A stretch of 7,189 bases of DNA from Pseudomonadota bacterium. Lineage in GTDB: Bacteria > Pseudomonadota > Gammaproteobacteria > Acidiferrobacterales > UBA6901. Position numbers and translations under genes: made by a program. Positions 1 through 4,959 of the stretch are shown in pieces. The notes beneath the pieces were generated by a model. The model saw nothing but the letters and a program-made list of their open reading frames with translations. It did not search any database and was not told the DNA's origin. The stretch covers positions 1-7,189 of the forward strand of contig JAJYEK010000185.1 of assembly GCA_021785795.1 (NCBI GenBank), written 5' to 3'. Position 1 is the stretch's first letter, and each line of letters begins with the position of its first letter.

Positions 1-608
1 CCAGCCAGTTCGATTTTGTCGAGCTGCCCGATGCGTTCTGCACGGGTTCGTCGATCATGCCGCAGAAAAAGAACCCGGATGTTCCGGAGCTGGTTCGCGG
101 AAAGAGCGGCCGCGTTGTTGGAGATCTGGTCTCCCTGCTTATCATGATCAAGGGCCAACCGCTTGCATATAATAAGGACAATCAGGAGGACAAGGAGCCG
201 CTGTTCGATGCTGTGGATACGGTGCTCGGCAGCCTCAGGGCATATGGCGATCTGGTACCGAACATCAGGGTCAAGCGTGAATCCATGCTGCATGCCGCAC
301 AACGTGGTTTTTCTACGGCCACCGACCTGGCGGATTACCTGGTGCGCAAGGGCGTCGCATTTCGCGACGCGCACGAAGTCGTCGGACGGGCAGTCCGCCA
401 CGGCGTTGAAAGCGGCAAAGATCTGGCGGATATGACGCTGGAGGAACTGCGGGGCTTTTCCGCAGCAATCGGCCCGGATGTCTTTGAAGTATTGACGGTG
501 ACTGGGTCGGTGGCTGCCAGGAATCATCTGGGCGGTACTGCGCCGGAACAGGTGCGCATGGCCATTGCGCGTGCGCGCGAACGCCTTGAGTCTGCGGCAA
601 GGAAATAG
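1..608 (+). CDS. argH: argininosuccinate lyase, C-terminal part (5' end outside window)
   Basis: The enzyme splits argininosuccinate into arginine and fumarate, the last step of arginine biosynthesis, as a cytosolic homotetramer of the fumarase/aspartase superfamily. The frame is open from the left edge (first full codon at 3) to TAG at 606-608, so about 201 C-terminal residues are visible. The superfamily signature [11 protein letters not shown] is encoded at about 45-77 and includes the mobile-loop serine that acts in catalysis. It is followed by the family-typical strings [28 protein letters not shown] and, near the end, [17 protein letters not shown]. These match ArgH rather than adenylosuccinate lyase or fumarase. 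An ATG at 57 lies inside the signature and is not the real start. The gene reads rightward toward a diguanylate cyclase 62 bp away. No frameshift or missing key residue is seen in the visible part. Confidence 0.97.
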   Translation, partial: SQFDFVELPDAFCTGSSIMPQKKNPDVPELVRGKSGRVVGDLVSLLIMIKGQPLAYNKDNQEDKEPLFDAVDTVLGSLRAYGDLVPNIRVKRESMLHAAQRGFSTATDLADYLVRKGVAFRDAHEVVGRAVRHGVESGKDLADMTLEELRGFSAAIGPDVFEVLTVTGSVAARNHLGGTAPEQVRMAIARARERLESAARK

Positions 609-652
609 GCTTGCCGGTGGCACGGCCGCCGTGAACTGCCGGGCAGGCAAGC
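609..652 (+). other. inverted repeat / hairpin directly after argH
   Basis: A perfect 7-bp inverted repeat, GCTTGCC (609-615) and GGCAAGC (646-652), encloses a second small stem, CACGG (621-625) with CCGTG (629-633). It begins at the base after the argH stop. No run of T follows (next bases TAACAGG), so it is not a textbook intrinsic terminator. It could stabilise the 3' end of the argH message or mark a processing point before the cyclase gene. Confidence 0.35.
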
Positions 653-670
653 TAACAGGAGCGGGACGGG

Positions 671-1783
671 ATGACGCAGGGTCGACGTGAATCCGACAGA
701 CGGATCCGGCAGGAGCGGCGCCGCGAGAATCGCCGCCATGGCGGCCGCGTGTGTACGGCGTCCTGGGAGGATCAGCGCGTCCAATACGTGACGCGCTACA
801 TGTTTTGGGCCCTTTATCTGCTCTACTTCAGGCTGGGCGGACCGATCGTGCATGCCGGGCCGGAAAGGACCGCGGTGGTGATTGCGGGCGGTGTGTATTT
901 CATCCTGACCACCGCGTACCTGCTGCACGCGCGCCGTTATATACGTTCGGTCGTACGCTGGCGCCTAGCGATGTGGACGGATCTGCTGATGGTATCGTTC
1001 GCGGTGATGATGGATCCTAATCCGATGTCGCCCGCGTACCTTGCTTATATCATGGTGATACTGGGCAATGGCATGCGCTACGGCATGAGGCTGTTCGCAG
1101 AGACGCTGATCGGCACGTTTTCGTTCGTGGCGATCATCACCGTTCTGCGCTTCTCCTCCTATCTGCATGTTGTTTCGGCCACAACCCTGTTCTTTCTTGC
1201 GTTTTTCGCGATCATCATCGTGTATGCCTATTCGCTCATGTCCAGGATCGAGAAGAGCCGACTGCAGCTCGAGGTCGAGAGCAACGTGGATCTGCTTACC
1301 GGCCTTCTTAACCGGCGCGGTTTGCAGGAACGGGCCGACACACTGTTCCGGGAGCTCACCGGCACCGGGAGACAGGCGGCAGTCTTGTTCGCGGACATGG
1401 ACCGGTTCAAATCGATCAACGACGAACTCGGCCATCATGCAGGCGACAGGGTGCTGAAGGAGATTGGAGGCATTATCAGGGCAGCGGTGCGCGAATACGA
1501 CGTTGCCGCACGCTATGGCGGCGACGAATTCGTGATTGTCATGCCCGATACGGATGTCGATAATGCGGCACGCGTTGCGCGTCGCCTCCAGGAGGCGGTG
1601 GCGCGATGGTCGCAGGAAGACCATATTTCGCTCAGCATGTCTGTAGGCATCGGCGTCGCTCCGCAGGATGGGCACGATCTGGCGAGCGTGCTGCGACGTG
1701 TGGATTCCGCCATGTACCAGGGCAAGCTGGCGGATGGGCGCGGTGGAATCCGGTGTGCCGGCCAGCAACCGGATCCGGCATGA
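671..1783 (+). CDS. membrane-bound diguanylate cyclase (GGDEF) with six-helix N-terminal sensor
   Basis: Predicted to make c-di-GMP from two GTP at the inner membrane (370 aa). The first ~26 residues are very basic (runs such as QERRRENRR). About six hydrophobic segments follow, near residues 43-60, 67-86, 99-114, 121-135, 143-161 and 169-190, with LGNGMRYG at 131-138. The GGDEF domain starts at DLLTGLLNRR (D207), contains FADMDRFKSIND with metal-site Asp242, the intact active-site GGDEF (283-287), and ends with SVGIGV and MYQGKLADGRG. The product-inhibition I-site RxxD is present as REYD (274-277), five residues before GGDEF, so feedback-controlled cyclase activity is expected. The ATG at 671 has an AGGAG (657-661) nine bases upstream. 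The stop overlaps the start of the next gene. The signal sensed is unknown. The LGNGxRYG string resembles, from memory, the membrane sensor of RpfC-type DSF receptor kinases. Confidence 0.93.
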   Translation: MTQGRRESDRRIRQERRRENRRHGGRVCTASWEDQRVQYVTRYMFWALYLLYFRLGGPIVHAGPERTAVVIAGGVYFILTTAYLLHARRYIRSVVRWRLAMWTDLLMVSFAVMMDPNPMSPAYLAYIMVILGNGMRYGMRLFAETLIGTFSFVAIITVLRFSSYLHVVSATTLFFLAFFAIIIVYAYSLMSRIEKSRLQLEVESNVDLLTGLLNRRGLQERADTLFRELTGTGRQAAVLFADMDRFKSINDELGHHAGDRVLKEIGGIIRAAVREYDVAARYGGDEFVIVMPDTDVDNAARVARRLQEAVARWSQEDHISLSMSVGIGVAPQDGHDLASVLRRVDSAMYQGKLADGRGGIRCAGQQPDPA

Positions 1784-2160
1784 AGCGGGAATCCATGGAC
1801 TTGCAGGCATCGACAACCGCATTGGACCTGCTGGTTCAGCGCCTGCGCGGTTTTGCCCGCGAGCGCGACTGGGAACAGTTCCACTCGCCCAAAAACCTGT
1901 CCATGGCGCTTATCGTGGAAGCGGCGGAGCTGGTCGAGCACTTCCAGTGGCTGACCGAGCAGCAAAGCCTGCAGCTTCCCGCGAACACGCTTGCCGCAGT
2001 GGAACAGGAGCTCGCCGATATATTCATTTATCTCATTCGTATCTCCGACCGGCTGGGGGTGAACCTGGTCGAGGCCGCATGGCGCAAGATCGAGATCAAT
2101 GAGCGCAAGTATCCGGCCGACAAGGTGCGCGGGAAGGCAGGAAAGCCCGATGATTCCTGA
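1780..2160 (+). CDS. MazG-like nucleotide pyrophosphohydrolase
   Basis: A small all-alpha NTP pyrophosphohydrolase of the MazG/dCTPase (RS21-C6-like) superfamily, 126 aa. These enzymes hydrolyse (d)NTPs, often non-canonical ones, to NMP and pyrophosphate, cleaning the nucleotide pool. Family hallmarks are FARERDWEQFHSPKNL (residues 25-40), the metal-binding ExxE at Glu47/Glu50 (VEAAELVEHFQW), the second acidic pair ExxD at Glu77/Asp80 (ELADIFIYL), and the C-terminal KxxxNExKYP (Lys103 to Pro112). The chosen ATG (1780) overlaps the cyclase TGA (1781-1783) as ATGA, suggesting translational coupling. A second in-frame ATG at 1795, with GGGAA just upstream, gives a protein starting MDLQ, closer to typical family N-termini; either is possible. 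The open frame extends further upstream inside the cyclase gene, but that part is a shadow. The exact substrate cannot be read from sequence. Confidence 0.9.
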   Translation: MKRESMDLQASTTALDLLVQRLRGFARERDWEQFHSPKNLSMALIVEAAELVEHFQWLTEQQSLQLPANTLAAVEQELADIFIYLIRISDRLGVNLVEAAWRKIEINERKYPADKVRGKAGKPDDS

Positions 2161-2235
2161 CAGGATTGCCCGCTCGTTTTCCGTCAGCACGGGTCCGTGT
2201 GACCGGCCATTGCGGACCGATGGCGCGACCCGCCC

Positions 2236-3060
2236 TTGAACTACCGCCACAGTTACCACGCAGGCAACATTGCCGATGTATTCAAGCACTATGTTCTCAC
2301 CCTGGTGTTGGAGGCACTACACCGCAAAGACACACCATTCTGCGTGATTGATAGCCACGCCGGTGCCGGACTCTACGAGCTCGGACGAAGCGGAGAATAC
2401 GAGCAGGGAATAGGACAGCTGTGGCCGGAGCGCGGGGCCTGGACAGCGCTGGCCGGCTACCTTGAAATCATCGCGCGGTTCAACCCTGGCGGCAGACTCA
2501 GGTTCTACCCGGGTTCACCGATGATCATACGTGAGTTCCTGAGGACCGGAGACCGGGCAGCGCTGCTGGAGCTGCACCCGCAGGAGTATGCCTGCCTCAG
2601 GGAATCTATGCATGACGTCCGCGGCATCGGGGTGCATCACATCAATGCCTGGAACGGGATCAGGGCGTTCGTCCCGCCGAAGGAAAATCGTGGATTGGTA
2701 CTGATCGACCCGCCCTACGAACGGCCGGACGAATTTACGGCTGTTGCCGCCGCTCTGCGCCATGGCATGCGGCACTGGCGCAACGGCATGTATCTCGCAT
2801 GGTATCCGATCAAGTCGCGCCGGCCGGTCGAGTCCTTCTACCGTGCAGTGGCTGCCATCAAGGCGCCGGCGCACGCGGTGGAGTTCATCACGTTACCGCT
2901 AGATGTGGAACGCCGCCTCAATGGCAGCGGACTGCTGGTCATCAATCCGCCGTGGCGGCTCATGGAAACATTGCATGCCAGTCTGCCGCCGCTCGCCGAG
3001 CGTCTTGCCGGCATCGGTGGTTCGCCGCAGGTGCGGCTGGTCGATCTGACGGCGAATTGA
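2236..3060 (+). CDS. rlmJ: 23S rRNA (adenine2030-N6)-methyltransferase
   Basis: RlmJ (YhiR family) uses S-adenosylmethionine to methylate N6 of A2030 in 23S rRNA during ribosome assembly. The 274-aa product compares with about 280 aa in E. coli. It starts with the signature NYRHSYHAGNIADVFKH and has the SAM-binding motif I DSHAGAGLYEL (residues 39-49), a YPGSP block, ELHPQEY, the catalytic motif IV DPPY (158-161) within LIDPPYE, and a late NPPW (237-240). The start is the TTG at 2236, which puts the conserved YRHSxHAGN at the N-terminus. Reading back in frame, a TGA lies at 2200-2202, and no ATG or GTG lies between it and the TTG (only an ATT at 2209). No good Shine-Dalgarno is seen, so translation may be weak. 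It lies 75 bp after the pyrophosphohydrolase gene and may share its transcript. Confidence 0.95.
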   Translation: MNYRHSYHAGNIADVFKHYVLTLVLEALHRKDTPFCVIDSHAGAGLYELGRSGEYEQGIGQLWPERGAWTALAGYLEIIARFNPGGRLRFYPGSPMIIREFLRTGDRAALLELHPQEYACLRESMHDVRGIGVHHINAWNGIRAFVPPKENRGLVLIDPPYERPDEFTAVAAALRHGMRHWRNGMYLAWYPIKSRRPVESFYRAVAAIKAPAHAVEFITLPLDVERRLNGSGLLVINPPWRLMETLHASLPPLAERLAGIGGSPQVRLVDLTAN

Positions 3061-3090
3061 TTCCGCGTCACCCGGATCGCTGCTGATGGA

Positions 3091-3106
3091 CGGGCCGCCC
3101 GGATTT
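3091..3106 (+). terminator. weak candidate terminator after rlmJ
   Basis: A short GC hairpin CGGG-CCG-CCCG (3091-3101) is followed by GATTT, 30 bases past the rlmJ stop. The stem is only 4 bp and the T-run only three bases, so intrinsic termination would be inefficient. Rho-dependent termination is equally possible. Confidence 0.2.
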
Positions 3107-3118
3107 GATCCTGGTCAA
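3105..3118. promoter_or_regulatory. FNR/ANR/DNR-type binding site
   Basis: TTGAT-CCTG-GTCAA differs from the FNR-family consensus TTGAT-N4-ATCAA at one position. Its centre lies between 3111 and 3112. A class II FNR promoter with the site at about -41 would start near 3152 on the + strand, and a TAAAGT hexamer (3140-3145) sits where the -10 should be. No + strand protein gene follows, so if functional the site would drive an RNA. One near match like this is not very improbable by chance in 7 kb. Confidence 0.4.
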
Positions 3119-3149
3119 TGCCGTGGCGTCAGAAGGGTGTAAAGTGCCT

Positions 3150-3305
3150 ATCTCGTCAGCTGGCGAGATGGCCGGCAGATGCCTCCCACAGGGCAGGCTG
3201 GGGTGGATGCCACAGGCAACCCAAGCTCTGGGCTCGCAACAGATCCCTACCCGGGATGTCAGGTAACGAGCTTCTAGTCCCGTGGATCTGCCGGCTCATC
3301 CTTTT
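3150..3305 (+). ncRNA. candidate small RNA in the rlmJ/ykgJ gap (speculative)
   Basis: Inferred from an FNR-like site with a suitably spaced -10-like hexamer, followed by four successive hairpins beginning at 3150 and ending with the nested CAGATCC/GGATCTG structure (3240-3290). A CCTTTT follows at 3299-3304, eight bases after the last stem, which is a poor fit to an intrinsic terminator. Two of the hairpins present the same CCACAGG motif with an ACA loop (3186-3192, 3210-3216). If real, the 3' end would slightly overlap the 3' end of the leftward ykgJ-like gene in antisense. No known RNA family was recognised. Confidence 0.2.
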
Positions 3306-3757
3306 CCGCGCGTTGCCGGAGCTTTCACGGAAGGCGGCAGGGCGGTCGGGAGATTCAGGTTGCCCCTGATCGTGGTGAGTGCAATCACCGGTCCCTGACC
3401 GATCCCTTCGCAGCGTCGTGCCTCCGCTTTCCACGCGGCAGGTCGGAGAAGTTCCGGCCACCACGGATAGGTTTTGCACTGCAGCGGGCGTACCGGATAC
3501 ACCCGGCAACTGAGGTCGTCGAGGAGAAACGGACAGCGGCCATCGGCGCCAAGGCGAATTCCTTCGACCTTATCATTTACCGGCACGACGTAACGGCGCC
3601 GGAACCAGGGTCGCGAAAGACCCAGATAATCCCGTAACGCCTCCTGCTCCGCCCGTCCTATTTCGACGTAGTGATCGGCACCACCGATGCAGCAGGCGCC
3701 GCAGCCGGTGCACCGGAAACGCAAACCGGTCATCCCCTCCATCAGGCTCTTGGTCAT
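3296..3757 (-). CDS. YkgJ-family cysteine cluster protein (putative Zn/Fe-chelating)
   Basis: Belongs to the YkgJ family (CxxCxxCC domain, described as zinc- or iron-chelating); the biochemical role of the family is not established. With the ATG at 3757 the product is 153 aa and cytosolic, without signal peptide or membrane helix. RFRCTGCGACC gives the cluster Cys16, Cys19, Cys22 and Cys23. Further family-typical cysteines are at about 75 (GRCPFL), 84 (LSCRVYP), 94 (RPLQCKTYPWWPELL) and 116 (EARRCEGIG), so the metal-ligand set looks complete. Start choice is uncertain: ATG at 3757, 3742 or 3733 are all in frame, the last directly preceded by GGAGGGG. A GTG at 3850 would overlap the upstream gene and is less likely. 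It lies 77 bp after the unknown gene on the same strand and probably shares its message. Confidence 0.88.
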   Translation of the reverse strand: MTKSLMEGMTGLRFRCTGCGACCIGGADHYVEIGRAEQEALRDYLGLSRPWFRRRYVVPVNDKVEGIRLGADGRCPFLLDDLSCRVYPVRPLQCKTYPWWPELLRPAAWKAEARRCEGIGQGPVIALTTIRGNLNLPTALPPSVKAPATRGKG

Positions 3758-3834
3758 TCCGTACCGCAATACCGTGCCAATTTCTGCAGTCGCACCGCTT
3801 GCTCCGGTCTGCCCAGTGCCGCAGCTTCTGTGAT

Positions 3835-4371
3835 CTACTTGATACGCCACAGGGCAGCCAGTGGCGAAACCGGACCACTGTTTGCCGAAAGCGGAAGTTC
3901 AACGTGCCGGATGTGGTCAAGTGCTCCGGATACACGGTCGAATGCGCCGTACAGGTAGCGAAACAGCCTGATGCGCGCCGGATCCGATTCGAAGTAGGCG
4001 CTGTGCCAGAAGGCGCTGCGGCCTTGCTCCAGATAATATCCGAGCTGGCCACGCGCAGCCAGACGCTCACGGAACAGCCCGCTCATGAACAGCGAATATT
4101 CACCGATGTGGCGTACGATCAGTGCCTCGCGCGGCCGGTTTACGGGCGCATTGTCCCAGCCCTGCGTACGCCTCCATTCGGCGAGCATGCCGGCGATGCT
4201 GGTCACCGGTTCGCCGCTGTCGTTTCTGACGACATCAAGCATGCGCACGTGACTGAAGCGTGTCAGCACGTCGCTGACATAGTCCACGGCGGCCGGTTCG
4301 CCGACGCCATGGACCCCGAAACCGTGCTGAACGTGGCGATGGAAAAACTGGTAAAGTCCCGGGACTAACAT
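3835..4371 (-). CDS. conserved-looking hypothetical protein, 178 aa
   Basis: I do not recognise a named family. The protein is soluble-looking, with no signal peptide or membrane helix, and rich in aromatic residues and histidines near its N-terminus (GLYQFFHRHVQHGFGVHG, residues 5-22). A central segment RHIGEYSLFMSGLF (87-100) and the following GYYLEQGRSAF (111-121) look like conserved helices; the composition is mostly alpha-helical. The chosen ATG (4371) has AGGGGG (4379-4384) seven bases upstream; a TTG two codons earlier (4377) is a weaker alternative. A promoter with a perfect TATAAT lies about 60 bp upstream. It precedes the YkgJ-like gene by 77 bp, suggesting co-expression and perhaps a shared, metal-related job, which is only inference. 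Coding quality (no stop over 178 codons, plausible composition, ribosome site and promoter) supports a real gene. Confidence 0.75.
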   Translation of the reverse strand: MLVPGLYQFFHRHVQHGFGVHGVGEPAAVDYVSDVLTRFSHVRMLDVVRNDSGEPVTSIAGMLAEWRRTQGWDNAPVNRPREALIVRHIGEYSLFMSGLFRERLAARGQLGYYLEQGRSAFWHSAYFESDPARIRLFRYLYGAFDRVSGALDHIRHVELPLSANSGPVSPLAALWRIK

Positions 4372-4430
4372 GCACAAACCCCCTGCCCATGAACGTGGAC
4401 GCTGGCTGTCTGCGGTGACTCTTCAATGAA

Positions 4431-4460
4431 ATTATAGAACAAGACGGGAAAGCGGGTCAC
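4431..4460 (-). promoter_or_regulatory. sigma70-like promoter for the leftward pair
   Basis: On the minus strand a perfect -10 TATAAT (4436-4431) is preceded by -35 GTGACC (4460-4455; four of six match TTGACA) with an 18-bp spacer. Transcription would begin near 4424, giving a leader of about 50 bases before the ATG at 4371. This is the best promoter match in the window. A small inverted repeat, GCACC/GGTGC (4462-4466 with 4480-4484), lies immediately upstream of the -35 and could be an operator. Confidence 0.6.
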
Positions 4461-4482
4461 AGCACCAGATTTTAAGGACGGT

Positions 4483-4539
4483 GCCGGTCTCCGTGGTCCC
4501 GCCGAAGCCGGTTTCTGCAGCCGCAAGGGCCGGTTTCTG
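4483..4539. repeat. short direct repeats GCCGGTYTCYG, 22-24 bp apart
   Basis: GCCGGTTTCTG occurs exactly at 4507-4517 and again at 4529-4539, and a variant GCCGGTCTCCG at 4483-4493. Start-to-start spacing is 24 and 22 bp, about two helical turns, so all copies would face the same side of the DNA. They lie just upstream of the -35 of the leftward promoter, where activator sites are common. A further copy of the core with flank, CCGGTCTCTGCAGCC (4683-4697), differs by one base from CCGGTTTCTGCAGCC at 4508-4522. Confidence 0.5.
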
Positions 4540-4631
4540 AGTTCTGCCGCGGTTCGGAGTCGCTGCGTGCTTTTCTGCAGGCAGCCGCTGGTAGCCTCGG
4601 ATCTGGCGGGGCGGCGTTCCGGCATTGTCTT

Positions 4632-4878
4632 CGGCAGTTGCCGATACCTCCTCCAGAGCGGGCGGCGCTGCGCAGAGATGCCCCGGTCTCTGCAGCCTCC
4701 GCACACTGCCCGGGCTCAGGGGGGTCGATGGCCGGGGGCGGTGTGCGCGACCGATACCGGACCGGAAGTCCTGCCGTGTGGCCGACTTCGATAGGGTTCG
4801 GTATCGCCCCCGGTCTCGTTACCATTGGCAACCGAAGTACGTTGTGCCCCCGCGGTGTCAGGCCGGCTTGACCGGGGG
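4632..4878. ncRNA. candidate structured RNA: chain of strong hairpins
   Basis: Successive, mutually compatible stems were read by eye. F: CGGC/GCCG (4632-4643, loop AGTT). E: GCAGAGA/TCTCTGC (4672-4678 with 4687-4693). A: CGCACACTGCCC with GGGCGGTGTGCG (4700-4711 with 4736-4747), 12 pairs with one wobble. B: CGATACCGGACC with GGTTCGGTATCG (4752-4763 with 4795-4806), 12 pairs with one wobble, continued by GAAGTC/GACTTC (4765-4770, 4784-4789) and GCC/GGC capped by GTGT. C: CCCCCG/CGGGGG (4847-4852, 4873-4878) continued by GTCAGG/CTTGAC (4857-4862, 4867-4872). An alternative 11-bp stem, 4730-4740 with 4805-4815, excludes A. Strand is unknown because the stems are self-complementary. No Rfam family was recognised. 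High GC inflates chance pairing, but two 12-bp stems back to back are notable. Confidence 0.3.
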
Positions 4879-4886
4879 GTGAGGCT

Positions 4887-4914
4887 TTGTGATGGAGGCG
4901 CGCATAGGTATGAT
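4887..4914 (+). promoter_or_regulatory. candidate sigma70-like promoter for purT
   Basis: TTGTGA (4887-4892) and TATGAT (4909-4914, five of six match TATAAT) are separated by 16 bp. A start near 4921 would give an untranslated leader of about 295 bases before the purT ATG at 5216. No better promoter was found closer to purT, though a non-sigma70 or unrecognised promoter is possible. Confidence 0.3.
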
Positions 4915-4933
4915 GTCTGGCAAGATCTGGCAG

Positions 4934-4959
4934 CACTGTCAGTGTGGTGGCCACCAGTG
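4934..4959. repeat. cluster of small palindromes
   Basis: CACTG-T-CAGTG (4934-4944) is followed by the perfect palindrome GGTGGCCACC (4946-4955) and another CAGTG (4955-4959) that could also pair with the first CACTG. It sits just downstream of the candidate purT start site, a position suited to an operator or a leader hairpin. Function is unknown. Confidence 0.35.

Larger units (their letters stand above)
3061..3295. other. convergent intergenic gap between rlmJ and ykgJ-like gene
   Basis: These 235 bases separate two genes that converge. The rightward frame opening at 3118 reads like random translation and runs into the antisense of the next gene, so I do not call a protein. The gap holds an FNR-like palindrome (3105-3118) and several hairpins: ATCTCGTC/GGCGAGAT (3150-3169, loop AGCT), GCCTCCC/GGG(C)AGGC (3181-3198, loop ACA), GGGT..TGCC/GGCA..ACCC (3201-3222, loop ACA) and CAGATCC/GGATCTG (3240-3246 with 3284-3290) enclosing CGGGA/TCCCG. 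Confidence 0.8.

Noticed and set aside
965..1822. A 285-codon minus-strand open frame across the diguanylate cyclase gene.
   Set aside because: It is the antisense shadow of a gene with complete GGDEF motifs, and its translation is His/Arg-rich and featureless.
3207..3262. Partial resemblance to a c-di-GMP-I (GEMM) riboswitch: GCCACAGGCAACCC, then CTCGCAACAG.
   Set aside because: The pieces match only loosely, the usual GAAA tetraloop and second half of the aptamer are missing, and no + strand gene follows for it to control, although a cyclase gene lies nearby.
3240..3290. Nested inverted repeats considered as a tRNA or as the intrinsic terminator of the ykgJ-like gene.
   Set aside because: There is no T-loop or cloverleaf consensus for a tRNA, and no T-run follows the stem on the minus strand for a terminator.
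3118..3369. An 83-codon + strand frame beginning just after the FNR-like site.
   Set aside because: Composition looks random, no ribosome site was found, and the second third of the frame runs antisense through the ykgJ-like gene.
4472..4954. Long open frames on both strands in the divergent region, the largest about 160 codons on the minus strand.
   Set aside because: Translations are Arg/Pro/Gly-rich without motifs, overlap each other in several frames, and lack ribosome sites. They are typical of GC-rich non-coding DNA.
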